Source of the DNA: Opitutia bacterium
GTDB taxonomy: Bacteria > Verrucomicrobiota > Verrucomicrobiia > Opitutales > Opitutaceae
Reading direction: 5' to 3'
DNA length: 61,349 bases
NCBI GenBank assembly: GCA_947449835.1
Contig: CANFSZ010000009.1
Coordinates: 1 to 61,349 of the forward strand
The position numbers and the translations under genes are program-made. Of this stretch, positions 39,575 to 49,500 are shown one piece after another; positions within the stretch are counted from its first letter, which is position 1; every line of letters begins with the position of its first letter. The notes beneath the pieces were generated by a model. It searched no databases, had not been told where the DNA came from, and saw nothing but the letters and a program-made list of their open reading frames with translations.

Positions 39575-42567
39575 GCGCCGTGACAGGCTTTGAACTTTTT
39601 TCCGCTGCCGCAGGGGCAAGGATCGTTGCGGCCGACTTTCGGCGTCTCGCGGCGGATCGTGACTTTGGGCAACTGGATCTCAGGCGCTGCGTCCGGGACG
39701 CCTTCAGAGGTTCCGCCGCCGGTGACGGTCGTACTGGTCTCCAGACGCGGAGCCGCGGGCGCATCGGCGGGGCCGACGGCGCGGGCGGTGCGACTCAGCA
39801 GCGAGAGCATGTTTTCAAAACTCTCGATGTTGGACGCACTGCGGAACAGACCCGTGCAGATCTGGAGGCGCACGTTGGTCATGAGCTCCTCGAAATATTT
39901 ATAAGCCTCGCTCTTGTATTCCACGAGCGGGTCTTTCTGGCCGTAGCTGCGCAGGCCGACGGACTGGCGGAGATTTTCCATCTCGGTGAGATGTTCCTGC
40001 CAGTGGTGATCGATGGCGTTAATGACGACGTAGCGCTCGAGCGCACCGAGCGCATCTGGCACCTCAACGGATTCTTTGACCGCGTAGGCTTGTTTCACGC
40101 GCTCGACGAGCTTGGCGCTGAGCGCTTCGGGATCGTTGCCCGTGAGTTCGGCGGCGGTGACGCTGATCGGGAAATGGGTGTTGAGCCAACCGACGAGGCT
40201 TTCGGTACCGGAGACGGTGGCGCCACCTTTTTCGCCGAAACCGGCGACTGCGAGGCGCGAAATGATTTCTTCGCCGACTTGTTCAAAGATGATCTCTTTC
40301 GGACGCTCGGAGTGGATAGCGGCGTTGCGAATGCCGTAGATGACTTCGCGCTGTTGGTTGAGCACGTCGTCGTATTGCAAGAGGCGTTTGCGGACGGAGA
40401 AATTCTGTTGCTCGACTTTTTTCTGCGCGCTCTCGATCGAGCGGTTGAGCCACGGATGCTCGAGTTCTTCGCCTTCTTTCATGGAGCCTTCCATGAGGCG
40501 CGAGGCGAGATTGCCTTGGAGGAAAAGGCGCATGAGCTCGTCTTCGAGCGAGAGGAAAAACTTCGTGAGACCGGGGTCGCCCTGTCGCGAGCAACGGCCG
40601 CGCAACTGGCGGTCGATGCGGCGGGATTGGTGGCGCTCGGTGCCGATGACCATGAGGCCGCCGAGTTCGCGGACGCCTTCACCGAGTTTGATGTCGGTGC
40701 CACGGCCGGCCATGTTGGTGGCGATAGTGACGGCACTACGTTGACCGGCGCGGGAGACGATCTCGGCTTCTTGCTGGTGAAATTTAGCGTTGAGGACGGC
40801 GTGAATGACACCGGCGCGTTTCAACATGCGGGAAAGCACCTCGGAAGATTCGACGCTGACGGTGCCGACGAGGACGGGCTGGCCGCGCTGGTTGGCGGCT
40901 TCGATTTCTTTGACGACGGCGTTAAATTTGTCGCGCCGGGTTTTGAAAATCGAGTCGTTGCGATCCACGCGGATGCAGGGGCGATTCGTCGGGATGACTT
41001 GGACGGCGAGGCGGTAGATGTCTTGGAACTCGGTGGCTTCGGTCTCGGCGGTGCCGGTCATGCCCGCGAGTTTCTCATACATGCGGAAGTAATTTTGAAT
41101 CGTGATCGTGGCGTAGGTGCGCGTCTCGCGCTCGATCATGACGCCTTCCTTGGCCTCGACGGCTTGATGGAGTCCGTCGGACCAACGACGACCGGGCATG
41201 ACGCGGCCGGTGTTTTCATCAACGATCATGACCTTGCCTTCTTGGACGACGTATTCGACGTCGCGCTCGTAGAGGGAATAGGCGCGGAGGAGCTGGGAAA
41301 TGGCGTGAATCTCCTCGGAGATTTCGGCGTAGTGATTTTGCGCGGCGAGTTTCTTGGCTTCGCGTTGTTCGGGGGTCGATGCGGTGTCTTTCTCGATGTC
41401 GGAAAATTCCGTGGCGAGGTCAGGCAAGACGAACGCGTCGGCGTTGTCGGGGCGGAGTTGCTTGCGGCCGATTTCGGTGAGGTCGGCTTGATGCTGGCGC
41501 TCGTCGACGACGTAGAGGAGGTCTTCCTTGAGGCGGTAGAGTTCGTCTTTGTTGAGGTCGGAGTTGAGGTCGGTCTCGACCTTGTCGAGGAGCTTGCGCC
41601 ATTCGGGCGTCTCGAGGAGGCGGAGGAGCTGCTTATTGTTGGGGTTGCCCATTTTCACCTGCAGCATCTTGCGGGCGGCGGTGTCGCGTTCCTCAGGGGT
41701 GGGTGCGGGTTTTTCGAGGAGAGCCATCGCATCGGAGACGAAGCGATTGCAGAGGCGGGTCTGGTCGTTAACGAGCCGGTCGATGGGCGGCTTGATGCGC
41801 GTGAAGGGTTGTTCGCGTTCGATCGGCGCCGGGCCAGAAATGATGAGCGGCGTGCGCGCTTCGTCGACGAGGATGGAGTCGATTTCGTCCACGATGCAGA
41901 ACCAGTGGTCGCGTTGGACTTGGTCTTCTTGACGCGTGGCCATGCCGTTATCGCGGAGGTAATCGAAACCAAATTCACTGGCTGTGCCGTAAGTGATGTC
42001 GCGGCCGTACATCTCGCGCCGGAGGTCGGGCGACATCTGTTGCTGGATACAGCCGACGGAGACGCCGAGGAAGTTGTAAAGGTGTCCCATCCACTCCGAA
42101 TCGCGGCGAGCAAGGTAGTCGTTGACGGTAACGAGCTGGGTGTTGCGCGCGGTGAGGGCGTTGAGATAAAGCGGGAGCGTGGAGACGAGGGTTTTGCCTT
42201 CGCCCGTGGCCATCTCGGCGATCTTGCCTTCGTGGATCGCCATGCCGCCGATGAGCTGCACATCGAAGTGCACCATGTCCCAAGTCAGCTCGTGATCGCA
42301 GACGATGACCTTGCGGCCGCTCAGCCGGCGGGCGGCACTTTTGACGGTGGCGAATGCCTCGGGGAGAATCGCGTCGAGCGCAGCGCGTTTGTCGGCGGCG
42401 GCGGCGATACGGGCGCGAAACTCGTCGGTCTTGGCGCGGAGTTGCTCGTCGGTGAGGGCTTGGTAGCTCAACTCAAGCTCGTTGATGCGCGCGACGATGG
42501 GGCGGCTTTTTTCGAGGAACTTACGATAATGACGGCCGGAGAAACGTTTAAAGAGAAACGAGAGCAT
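39571..42567 (-). CDS. secA: Protein translocase ATPase SecA
   Basis: A 998-residue preprotein translocase motor. Walker A is ATGEGKT (120-126), the DEAD-like segment [17 protein letters not shown] follows near 206-222, helicase motifs such as [10 protein letters not shown] appear past 560, and the C-terminal zinc-binding SEC-C motif is [17 protein letters not shown] (Cys984, Cys986, Cys995, His996). Before FDVQLIGG (101-108) it has an extra segment of about a dozen residues ([15 protein letters not shown], 85-99) that proteobacterial SecA lacks. A similar but longer insert ending in WDMVHYDVQLIGG occurs in Bacteroidota, as I recall. The leader TCAGGCCCCCTTC-ATG has no Shine-Dalgarno. Confidence 0.98.
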   Translation of the reverse strand: MLSFLFKRFSGRHYRKFLEKSRPIVARINELELSYQALTDEQLRAKTDEFRARIAAAADKRAALDAILPEAFATVKSAARRLSGRKVIVCDHELTWDMVHFDVQLIGGMAIHEGKIAEMATGEGKTLVSTLPLYLNALTARNTQLVTVNDYLARRDSEWMGHLYNFLGVSVGCIQQQMSPDLRREMYGRDITYGTASEFGFDYLRDNGMATRQEDQVQRDHWFCIVDEIDSILVDEARTPLIISGPAPIEREQPFTRIKPPIDRLVNDQTRLCNRFVSDAMALLEKPAPTPEERDTAARKMLQVKMGNPNNKQLLRLLETPEWRKLLDKVETDLNSDLNKDELYRLKEDLLYVVDERQHQADLTEIGRKQLRPDNADAFVLPDLATEFSDIEKDTASTPEQREAKKLAAQNHYAEISEEIHAISQLLRAYSLYERDVEYVVQEGKVMIVDENTGRVMPGRRWSDGLHQAVEAKEGVMIERETRTYATITIQNYFRMYEKLAGMTGTAETEATEFQDIYRLAVQVIPTNRPCIRVDRNDSIFKTRRDKFNAVVKEIEAANQRGQPVLVGTVSVESSEVLSRMLKRAGVIHAVLNAKFHQQEAEIVSRAGQRSAVTIATNMAGRGTDIKLGEGVRELGGLMVIGTERHQSRRIDRQLRGRCSRQGDPGLTKFFLSLEDELMRLFLQGNLASRLMEGSMKEGEELEHPWLNRSIESAQKKVEQQNFSVRKRLLQYDDVLNQQREVIYGIRNAAIHSERPKEIIFEQVGEEIISRLAVAGFGEKGGATVSGTESLVGWLNTHFPISVTAAELTGNDPEALSAKLVERVKQAYAVKESVEVPDALGALERYVVINAIDHHWQEHLTEMENLRQSVGLRSYGQKDPLVEYKSEAYKYFEELMTNVRLQICTGLFRSASNIESFENMLSLLSRTARAVGPADAPAAPRLETSTTVTGGGTSEGVPDAAPEIQLPKVTIRRETPKVGRNDPCPCGSGKKFKACHGA

Positions 42568-42747
42568 GAAGGGGGCCTGAGCGTAGCCCGGGCCTTGGGC
42601 TTGGCAAATGAAGAAATGATCCCGCCTACAGAGGGCATAAAAGCGGCGGGCGCGCGCTATGCGTAAACAGGTCGCGGAACGACCGGTGCCGCGATGTCAC
42701 GCCCGGCGGCGAAACAGCGGGACGCGCTGACCCAATTTATATCCCAC

Positions 42748-43674
42748 TCAAACCCGCGGTTTGAAGTAGGCGATGGTGCGTTGGAGGCCTTCTTCGAGCG
42801 GCACCTTGGGCTCCCACTTGAGGACTTTTTGGGCGAGAGCAATGTCGGGCCGGCGCTGCTTGGGGTCGTCAGAGGGGAGCGGCTTGTGCACGATCTTGGA
42901 TTTGCCACCGACGAGTTTGAGCGTGAGCTCGGCGAGTTGGAGCATCGTGAACTCGGTAGGATTACCGAGATTCATCGGGCCGACCGTCTCGGTCTGCGCC
43001 ATCAAGCGGAGCCAACCCTCGATCAAATCATCGACGTAGCAAAACGAGCGCGTCTGCGACCCGTCGCCGTAAATCGTGATGTCTTCGCCGCGCAGGGCCT
43101 GCACGATGAAATTGGACACGACGCGTCCATCGGACTCGTGCATGCGCGGGCCATAAGTATTAAAAATGCGGACGACGCGGATATCGACTTTGTGTTCGCG
43201 GTGGTAGTCGAAAAAAAGAGTCTCGGCGCAGCGTTTGCCCTCGTCGTAGCAAGAGCGTTTGCCGATAGGGTTGACGTTGCCCCAGTAGCTCTCGGGTTGA
43301 GGATGAACGTGTGGGTCGCCGTAAACTTCGCTCGTGCTGGCCTGAAACACGCGAGCCTTAACGCGCTTGGCGAGACCGAGGCAATTGATCGAGCCGAGGA
43401 TCGAGGTCTTAATCGTCTTGATCGGATTGTACTGATAGTGCGGCGGCGAGGCGGGACAGGCGAGATTGTAGATCTGGTCGACCTCAAACTTGAACGGATC
43501 GATCACGTCGTGACGCACGAATTCGAAACGCGGATGCTCGAGCAGATGCGCGATATTCTGCTTTCGGCCGGTGAAGAGATTGTCGATGACCGTCACCTCA
43601 TGACCTTCGGCGATGAGCCGATCACAAAGATGGGAACCGAGAAAGCCGGCGCCGCCGGTGACGAGAATACGCAT
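42748..43674 (-). CDS. UDP-glucuronate decarboxylase-like NAD-dependent epimerase (UXS type)
   Basis: A 308-residue short-chain dehydrogenase fold. The NAD motif GGAGFLGSH is at 7-15, the catalytic pair Tyr143 and Lys147 in [10 protein letters not shown], and [18 protein letters not shown] plus [16 protein letters not shown] are the UXS family signature. Such enzymes make UDP-xylose from UDP-glucuronate for glycan synthesis; the close relatives dTDP-glucose 4,6-dehydratase and UDP-glucose epimerase are less likely given this signature. It sits alone between tgt and secA on the same strand. Confidence 0.92.
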   Translation of the reverse strand: MRILVTGGAGFLGSHLCDRLIAEGHEVTVIDNLFTGRKQNIAHLLEHPRFEFVRHDVIDPFKFEVDQIYNLACPASPPHYQYNPIKTIKTSILGSINCLGLAKRVKARVFQASTSEVYGDPHVHPQPESYWGNVNPIGKRSCYDEGKRCAETLFFDYHREHKVDIRVVRIFNTYGPRMHESDGRVVSNFIVQALRGEDITIYGDGSQTRSFCYVDDLIEGWLRLMAQTETVGPMNLGNPTEFTMLQLAELTLKLVGGKSKIVHKPLPSDDPKQRRPDIALAQKVLKWEPKVPLEEGLQRTIAYFKPRV

Positions 43675-43737
43675 GGGAAAAAAGAGGATTACTGAGCGAA
43701 AGCAAACCCAGCTCCGCGTGTAAGGCGAGAGCGGAGC

Positions 43738-44883
43738 TCAGGCCACCCGCGCGGCCGCCCCGGCTTCGTAGCGGGCCACCCAAGCAAGATGCCACGTCGC
43801 GTAATCACCCGCTTCGATATGCGTCCGCGCCTGCGCCATGAGATCGAGGTAAAAATGCAAATTGTGCAGCGTGCACAACGTCGAGGCCAAGATTTCGCCC
43901 GCGACCGTGAGATGGCGCAGGTACGCGCGGGAGAAGTTTCGACACGTGTAATTATCCAAGCCTTCGACGATAGGCCGCGGATCGTTGCGGTATTTTTCGT
44001 TCTTCAGGTTGATCGGACCATCGGGTGTGAACACGAGACCGTTGCGCGCCACGCGGCTCGGTAGCACGCAATCAAACATATCCACGCCGAGCGCGACCAT
44101 CTTCAACAACTGCGGCGGTGTGCCGAGGCCCATCGTATACCGCGGTTTATCCGCCGGCATGAATGGCGTCGTCGCTCCAACCTGTTTGAGCATTTCCGGT
44201 TCGGGTTCACCCACACTCACGCCGCCCACGGCGTAGCCAGGAAAATCCAGCGCGGCCAAGGACTCGGCCGCCTCGCGCCGCAAATCGTCAAACGTGGAAC
44301 CCTGCACGATCGCGAACACATGATGACCCGCGCCGAGAAAACCGCTGTCCATGGCGATCTGTTTACATTGCTGCGCCCAACGATAACTCCGCGCCACGGC
44401 CTGCGCGCACGCGTCGCGTTCGCACGGCCAAGGCGGACACTCGTCGATCACCATCGCGATATCGCTGCCTAGATTTTGCTGAATCCCCATTACCTCTTTG
44501 GGCCCGAGGAAAAGTTTCTTACCGTCCAAGTGCGACTGAAAAGCCACGCCGTCATCCCGGATGTCGCGCAACTTTGCTAACGAAAACACCTGAAATCCAC
44601 CGCTGTCCGTGAGAATCGGGCCGTCCCAGCCCATGAATTTGTGCAACCCACCGAGCTCGTGGATCAGCTCCGAGGTCGGGCGCAGATTGAGATGGTACGT
44701 GTTACCGAGGATGATCTGCGAACCGATCTCGCGCAGATGCACGGGCGTGAGCGATTTCACCGTGCCCTGCGTGCCGACCGGCATAAAGATCGGCGTCTCG
44801 ATCGTGCCATGCCGCGTGCGCAAGCGACCCCTACGGGCAGCGGTGGCGGTATCGGTCTTTAACAACTGGAAATGATCGGGCAT
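43738..44883 (-). CDS. tgt: Queuine tRNA-ribosyltransferase (tRNA-guanine transglycosylase) with altered zinc site
   Basis: From ATG 44883 (MPDHFQLLK) the enzyme has 380 residues. It exchanges guanine 34 of Asp, Asn, His and Tyr tRNAs for preQ1 or queuine. The barrel motifs are intact: [10 protein letters not shown] (92-101, base Asp93), [19 protein letters not shown] and the nucleophile region [15 protein letters not shown] (Asp271). The usual C-terminal zinc motif CxCxxC-26-H is degenerate: where other Tgt have CDCYTC this one has LDNYTC (309-314), keeping only Cys314 and His340. Cys337 and His343 nearby may stand in. It is divergent from pabA/trpG across 70 bases. Confidence 0.94.
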   Translation of the reverse strand: MPDHFQLLKTDTATAARRGRLRTRHGTIETPIFMPVGTQGTVKSLTPVHLREIGSQIILGNTYHLNLRPTSELIHELGGLHKFMGWDGPILTDSGGFQVFSLAKLRDIRDDGVAFQSHLDGKKLFLGPKEVMGIQQNLGSDIAMVIDECPPWPCERDACAQAVARSYRWAQQCKQIAMDSGFLGAGHHVFAIVQGSTFDDLRREAAESLAALDFPGYAVGGVSVGEPEPEMLKQVGATTPFMPADKPRYTMGLGTPPQLLKMVALGVDMFDCVLPSRVARNGLVFTPDGPINLKNEKYRNDPRPIVEGLDNYTCRNFSRAYLRHLTVAGEILASTLCTLHNLHFYLDLMAQARTHIEAGDYATWHLAWVARYEAGAAARVA

Positions 44884-44953
44884 AGCAGCACCCCAACCTA
44901 CCCGCGCGCTTGACCCCGCTGTCAATCCACGAGGTAGTAGTTACCCGACTACC

Positions 44954-45520
44954 GTGCTCCTCGTCATCGACAACTACGACTCCTTCACCTTCAACTTGGT
45001 CCAATACTTTGGCCAGTTGGGCGTGACCCAACGCGTGTTTCGCAACGACCAGATTACCCCGGCCGAAGCCCTCGCGCTCAACCCGGATCGCATCCTCATT
45101 TCACCCGGCCCTTGCTCGCCCGCCGAAGCCGGCGTCTCGCTCGACATGATCCAGGCCTTCGCCGGCGTGAAGCCCATCCTCGGCGTCTGCCTCGGCCACC
45201 AATCTATCGGCCATTTTTACGGCGGCCACGTCGTTCGCGCCAGCCGCCTCATGCACGGCAAGACTTCGCCGATCCTGCACAAAAACACCGACGTTTTTCA
45301 CGGCATGCCCCAAGGCTTCGCCGCCACGCGCTACCACTCGCTGCTCGTCGACCGCGCCACGTTTCCCGCCGCCCTGGAGATCACCGCCGAGACCGCCGAG
45401 GGCGAGGTCATGGGCCTCCGCCACCGCACGCTCCCGATCTGGGGCGTCCAATTCCACCCCGAGTCCATCGCGACCGAAGGAGGAATGAACATTTTGAAAA
45501 ACTTTCTGTCGCTCTCCTGA
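44954..45520 (+). CDS. pabA: Glutamine amidotransferase of anthranilate / aminodeoxychorismate synthase
   Basis: A 188-residue class I amidotransferase from a GTG at 44954 ([16 protein letters not shown]). Nucleophile Cys79 in [10 protein letters not shown] and the His169/Glu171 pair in [14 protein letters not shown] make it a complete enzyme. It supplies ammonia to TrpE or PabB; amphibolic PabA/TrpG proteins can serve both folate and tryptophan synthesis, and neither partner gene is nearby, so the choice of pabA over trpG is uncertain. nrdR starts two bases after its stop. Confidence 0.88.
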   Translation: MLLVIDNYDSFTFNLVQYFGQLGVTQRVFRNDQITPAEALALNPDRILISPGPCSPAEAGVSLDMIQAFAGVKPILGVCLGHQSIGHFYGGHVVRASRLMHGKTSPILHKNTDVFHGMPQGFAATRYHSLLVDRATFPAALEITAETAEGEVMGLRHRTLPIWGVQFHPESIATEGGMNILKNFLSLS

Positions 45521-45522
45521 CC

Positions 45523-45981
45523 ATGCGCTGCCCCAAATGCACCTCCATCGAGGACAAGGTCATCGATTCTCGCATCAGCAAAGAAGGCTCCACCATCCGC
45601 CGTCGCCGCGAATGCCTCGAATGCGGCCACCGTTACAGCACGACCGAAGCCGTCCTGCGTGACGGCGTCGTCGTCATCAAACGCGATGGCCGCCGCGAAG
45701 AATTCGACCGCGAGAAACTCGTCCGTGCCGTCCGCGCCGCCTGCCACAAACGCCCCGTCGACCTCGAACAAATCACCATGCTCGTCGAAGACGTGATGGA
45801 TTCCGTCGAAGCCCAATTCGACACCGAAATTCCTTCGCATGCCCTCGGCCACGGCGTCATGCAACGCCTGCGCAACATCGACCAAGTCGCCTACGTGCGC
45901 TTCGCCAGCGTTTACAAAGAATTTCGCGACGTCACCGAATTCGTCGACGAGATCAGCAGCCTCGGCAAACCGCAGAAATGA
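45523..45981 (+). CDS. nrdR: Transcriptional repressor NrdR
   Basis: A 152-residue protein from ATG 45523. The N-terminal zinc ribbon (MRCPKCTSIEDKVIDSR, then RRRECLECGHRYSTTE) binds the NrdR box, and the ATP-cone (about 49-135, VIKRDGRREEFDREKLVRAV) senses dNTP/ATP. NrdR represses ribonucleotide reductase genes when dATP is high. It is two bases past pabA/trpG, and its TGA overlaps the next gene's ATG by four bases, so all three are probably one transcript. Confidence 0.97.
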   Translation: MRCPKCTSIEDKVIDSRISKEGSTIRRRRECLECGHRYSTTEAVLRDGVVVIKRDGRREEFDREKLVRAVRAACHKRPVDLEQITMLVEDVMDSVEAQFDTEIPSHALGHGVMQRLRNIDQVAYVRFASVYKEFRDVTEFVDEISSLGKPQK

Positions 45982-46481
45982 CGCGCTCCCGCGACGACCT
46001 CCGTCGCCTGCACTTCATTAACGAGCTCTTCGCGCACGTCACCGGCCGCGACCTCTACCTCGCTGAGCAGATTAAGACCGCCATCACCTTCAGCCTCGGC
46101 GAACTCGAAACCCAGACCGCCGCGCACCCCGAGTTCGCCGCGACCTTTGACGACGCCTTCAACGCCGCCGCCGCCAAGCTGCTCGCCCAGCGCTTCGCCG
46201 ACCTCCCGCAACACGGCTTCTTCCACTGGGACGCCGCCGCCACACCCCACGCCGCTACACCGCTCTTTACGCGCGCCGGAATCATGACCGGCCTAAAACA
46301 ACTCGCCGCCTTCCGCGAGTCCACGTTGCTTGTCACCAACCTCCGCCCCGCTTTGCTGCCGCCCGCCCTGCGCGCCACGCCCCGCCGCCAACGCGATTAC
46401 ACCGAAGCCCTCGCCTTCATCCGCGAACTCACCGCCGCCCGCTCCGCCCGCTCCGCCGATTTACACCTGCTGTTCATCTAG
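45978..46481 (+). CDS. Protein of unknown function, coupled to nrdR
   Basis: A 167-residue cytosolic protein, starting in an ATGA overlap with the nrdR stop. No family was recognised. It is helix-rich and Ala-rich (for example FNAAAAKLLAQRF), has no cysteine, no membrane helix and no signal peptide. A 7-bp inverted repeat (CACGGCG 46500-46506 / CGCCGTG 46520-46526) lies downstream of its stop without a T-run. Tight coupling to nrdR suggests a stable pairing that could be tested in related genomes. Confidence 0.75.
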   Translation: MTRSRDDLRRLHFINELFAHVTGRDLYLAEQIKTAITFSLGELETQTAAHPEFAATFDDAFNAAAAKLLAQRFADLPQHGFFHWDAAATPHAATPLFTRAGIMTGLKQLAAFRESTLLVTNLRPALLPPALRATPRRQRDYTEALAFIRELTAARSARSADLHLLFI

Positions 46482-46558
46482 GCCGGTCTACGAAAAAACC
46501 ACGGCGCGGCTTAAAATTCCGCCGTGTCATCCGCCGATTTCGCCGACAACTTCCGCCC

Positions 46559-46900
46559 ATGTCCAAGACCCTTTTCGAGCGCATCATCGCCCGCGAAATC
46601 CCCGCCAAAATCGAGCACGAGGACGAACACTGCATCGTCCTGCACGACATCCAGCCGCAAGCGCCGGTCCACCTGCTCATCATCCCCAAAAAAGCCCTGC
46701 CGCGCATCGGAGCCGCTACGACCGACGATCAAGCCTTACTCGGTCACCTCTTACTGACCGCCGGCAATCTAGCGAAAAAACTCCAACTCGCTAACGGCTT
46801 CCGCCTCGTAGTGAACAACGGCCCCGACGGCGGAGAATCCGTCCCCCACCTGCACGTCCACCTCCTCGCCCGTCGCCCGCTCGCCTGGCCGCCGGGCTAA
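46559..46900 (+). CDS. HIT family nucleotide hydrolase (HinT-like)
   Basis: A 113-residue protein of the usual HinT length. The HIT motif HLHVH is at 97-101 with catalytic His99, and it ends in the family's RPLAWPPG. It hydrolyses AMP from purine phosphoramidates and adenylated lysine. The leader CGACAACTTCCGCCC-ATG lacks a Shine-Dalgarno. The gene is convergent with dprA, with an 8-base gap. Confidence 0.95.
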   Translation: MSKTLFERIIAREIPAKIEHEDEHCIVLHDIQPQAPVHLLIIPKKALPRIGAATTDDQALLGHLLLTAGNLAKKLQLANGFRLVVNNGPDGGESVPHLHVHLLARRPLAWPPG

Positions 46901-46908
46901 ACACGAAG

Positions 46909-48030
46909 CTAACTTCGCGCTTCGAAAGATCCGTCGGCGCGCTTGGCGATGGCGCGCTTCAGCTCGAGCATCATAAGCACCGCCGAGAGCGGCGCCGCTG
47001 CCAAACCCGTGAGCTCCGCGAGCGCAGCCGGCGTCAGTTGCGCGCCACCCGCAAAACATGCGAATACCCGCGCTTCATCCACCGTCAGATTAGCCGGTGT
47101 ACCTTCGGGCGTCCCGGGTTTTTCCGAGATCGGCGCAGGTCGTAAGCCATCGAGATAATTTAACTCCGAAAGCAGATCATCGACGCTCGTCAGCAACGTT
47201 GCGCCATCGCGAATCAACTGGTGGCAGCCCGCGCTACTCGGTTGGTCGATGCGACCGGGCACCGCGAAGAGCAATCGCCCTTGTTCGCCCGCAAAACGCG
47301 CCGTGATCATCGCGCCTCCATCCACGTCGCTCTCGATCACTACGGTCGCCTCGCACATGCCAGCGACGATGCGATTGCGCATAGCGAACGACTGCCGATC
47401 GGCCCGCCGCCCGAGCGGAAACTCCGAGAGCACCGCACCTTGTTCTTCGATCTGACGATAAAGGCTCAAGTTTTCCGGCGGGTAAACGATATCGAGGCCG
47501 TTGCCGAGCACCGCGGCCGTCTTTCCACCAACCGAGAGAGCGCCTTCATGCGCCGCCGTGTCGATGCCGCGCGCCAAACCGCTCACCACGCAAAAACCCA
47601 ATCGCGCCAGCTCCGCGCCGATTTTTTTCGCTGTCGCCATCCCGTAGAGCGTAGTGCGCCGCGAACCGACAATTGCGATGCACGGCTGTGAAAAATCGTA
47701 TCGACCTTTGCGATACAATGCGATCGGCGGATCGGAAATTTCCCGCAGCAACTTCGGATAAGCCTCGTCGCTGCCAATGATAAAATCCACCTGGCTCTGC
47801 GCCATCCGCGTCTCTTCACGCGCCAGATCAAAATGCTGCTTCCAATCGCCCAGCGTCGCACTGATCACCGGCCCCACACCTTTGACCGCTTCCAGTCGAC
47901 GTCGGCCGGCCGTGATAACCAGACGAGGATCACCGCCGAGTTCTGCGAGGAGGCGATTGAGTGCGATGGGGCCGATGTTGGGCAGCGCGTTTAAGATCAA
48001 AAACGCCTGCCGCTCGCTGATTTCGCCCAT
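46909..48030 (-). CDS. dprA: DNA-processing protein DprA
   Basis: A 373-residue protein: an N-terminal SAM-like region (1-60) with helix-hairpin-like motif AVKGVGPVIS, the Rossmann-like DprA core with IVGSRRTTLYG (118-128) and SGLARGIDTAAHEGAL (150-165), GNGLDIVYPPEN, and a C-terminal winged-helix (about 315-373). DprA loads RecA onto incoming single-stranded DNA in natural transformation, and is also found in bacteria not known to be competent. The nnr gene is upstream on the same strand (8-base gap). Confidence 0.95.
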   Translation of the reverse strand: MGEISERQAFLILNALPNIGPIALNRLLAELGGDPRLVITAGRRRLEAVKGVGPVISATLGDWKQHFDLAREETRMAQSQVDFIIGSDEAYPKLLREISDPPIALYRKGRYDFSQPCIAIVGSRRTTLYGMATAKKIGAELARLGFCVVSGLARGIDTAAHEGALSVGGKTAAVLGNGLDIVYPPENLSLYRQIEEQGAVLSEFPLGRRADRQSFAMRNRIVAGMCEATVVIESDVDGGAMITARFAGEQGRLLFAVPGRIDQPSSAGCHQLIRDGATLLTSVDDLLSELNYLDGLRPAPISEKPGTPEGTPANLTVDEARVFACFAGGAQLTPAALAELTGLAAAPLSAVLMMLELKRAIAKRADGSFEARS

Positions 48031-48038
48031 GCAAACTA

Positions 48039-49496
48039 CTATCGCAAGACTTGGGGCAAAAAGTCGAGCACCTGCGTCGTCGTCACCGCCACTTGGCCAT
48101 GAGACCGCGCCAGCGCATCCGCGGCGAGTCCGTGCCAGAGCACACCCCGCGCGGCCGCGAGTTCAGATTTAGCTGGAGTTTGCGCGAGCGAGCCACCGAT
48201 CAGACCGGCGAGCACATCCCCGCTCCCACCCCGCGCTAGCACCGGTCCGCCAAAAAAACTATGATAAATCGGCCCGTAACCACTCCCGCTTTCGATGCGC
48301 GTCATGGGCCCTTTGCGCACAACGGTCGCTGACGGCAACGGCGCACCGGCAATACGCGCCCATTCACCCGCGTGAGGCGTGAGCACGCGAGGCGCGTTAC
48401 CAGAAGCGACGATTTCCGACTGCAACGCATCAGCATCGATCACCAGCGGAACAGCCGATGTCGCGACGATGTCTCGCAACAGCGCAAGCGTCTCCGGCTC
48501 GCGCCCCACTCCAGGCCCGAGCACCAAAGCATCCAGCCGGTCCGCCCGCGCTTTCAATAAATGTTGCCCCTCGAGCGCGAGTCCGCCGCCGGGTGTCTCC
48601 GGCCAACCCACCCACATTACCTCAGGAGCCCGAGCCGCAAACGCGGCCGCCAACGTCTCCGGCACAAACGCCGTCACGAGACCGGCGCCACTGCGCAACG
48701 CCGCCAGCGCCGTCATTAACACCGCGCCCGGATAACTCCGCGAGCCGCCGATGATGCCCACATGTCCATACGTGCGTTTGTCGGAAATCGCCGGACGCAA
48801 CGCTGCCAACGGCGCCAACAACTCAGGGATGAGCACGCGGTTCCGCACCGCTAGCATCGGATTCGCCCCTTTGAAAAAACCGAGATCAAGGTAACGCACA
48901 CGTCCGGCTCGCGCCGCCTCCAGCACGGGAGTTTTCACGATCCCAGTCGCATACGTAAAATCAGCCTGAAATAAATCCGCGCTCGGCAAATCCACCGCGG
49001 CCCGAAAGAGAATCGGGTGGGCGTTGATCTGCGCGAAGAGTGAGACTACGCGTGATTCCGCGGGTGCCCGAAACTGAAAACCAAAAACGCCATCGAGGCT
49101 AACCGTGTAGGCGTCGCTCGGCAGCGCGGTGATCACACGCACGCGATTTGGCGCGGCGTGCACCAGGGCCCGCCATGCCCGTTGCGCGAGGGGACGCAGC
49201 GCGCGCGCACCAAAGAAAAATAAAATCTCGGCGGTAGCCTGCGGATTTTTTTCGAGCAAATCTTGCGCGGCGATAAAAGCATCACCCGCGTTGTGACCTT
49301 TGCCCGCGAGCACGAGAATCCGCGCGGCCCCAGGAAACGCTCCGATCTCCTGAAAATCACGTTGCACAGCGGCCCCCACGGCGCGGCCGGCGCGTTGCAT
49401 CGCGGTCCATTCGCGCGCTTCGTCGCCCCCGAAATAAGTCGCCTCAAATGCGCGGGCTTCCTCGCAGCTGAGAATCGGGTGGCTCAAAAAACTCAT
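48039..49496 (-). CDS. nnr: Bifunctional NAD(P)H-hydrate epimerase / ADP-dependent dehydratase
   Basis: Starting at ATG 49496 (MSFLSHPILSCEEAR) gives 485 residues; the extension to 49598 overlaps the upstream gene and is rejected. The N-terminal YjeF epimerase domain (about 1-215) includes VLAGKGHNAGDAFIAA. The C-terminal ribokinase-like dehydratase domain includes GHVGIIGGSRSYPGAV, LTPHAGEWARI and ARGGSGDVLAGLIGG. It repairs hydrated NAD(P)H. It starts just past the end of the 185-residue membrane gene (4-base gap) and leads to dprA, so the cluster runs pdxJ-acpS-unknown-nnr-dprA. Confidence 0.95.
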   Translation of the reverse strand: MSFLSHPILSCEEARAFEATYFGGDEAREWTAMQRAGRAVGAAVQRDFQEIGAFPGAARILVLAGKGHNAGDAFIAAQDLLEKNPQATAEILFFFGARALRPLAQRAWRALVHAAPNRVRVITALPSDAYTVSLDGVFGFQFRAPAESRVVSLFAQINAHPILFRAAVDLPSADLFQADFTYATGIVKTPVLEAARAGRVRYLDLGFFKGANPMLAVRNRVLIPELLAPLAALRPAISDKRTYGHVGIIGGSRSYPGAVLMTALAALRSGAGLVTAFVPETLAAAFAARAPEVMWVGWPETPGGGLALEGQHLLKARADRLDALVLGPGVGREPETLALLRDIVATSAVPLVIDADALQSEIVASGNAPRVLTPHAGEWARIAGAPLPSATVVRKGPMTRIESGSGYGPIYHSFFGGPVLARGGSGDVLAGLIGGSLAQTPAKSELAAARGVLWHGLAADALARSHGQVAVTTTQVLDFLPQVLR

Positions 49497-49500
49497 GGCG

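Noticed and set aside
39556-42666. 1036-codon open frame on the plus strand opposite secA
   Set aside because: It mirrors secA codon by codon. High GC at third positions in the real gene removes stops from this antisense frame. The translation is Asp/Glu/Val/Gly-rich with no domain.
42568-42747. Possible small hairpins (GGTCG/CGACC at 42670-42684) between uxs and secA
   Set aside because: Stem of five bases with no T-run; too weak to call a terminator or attenuator.
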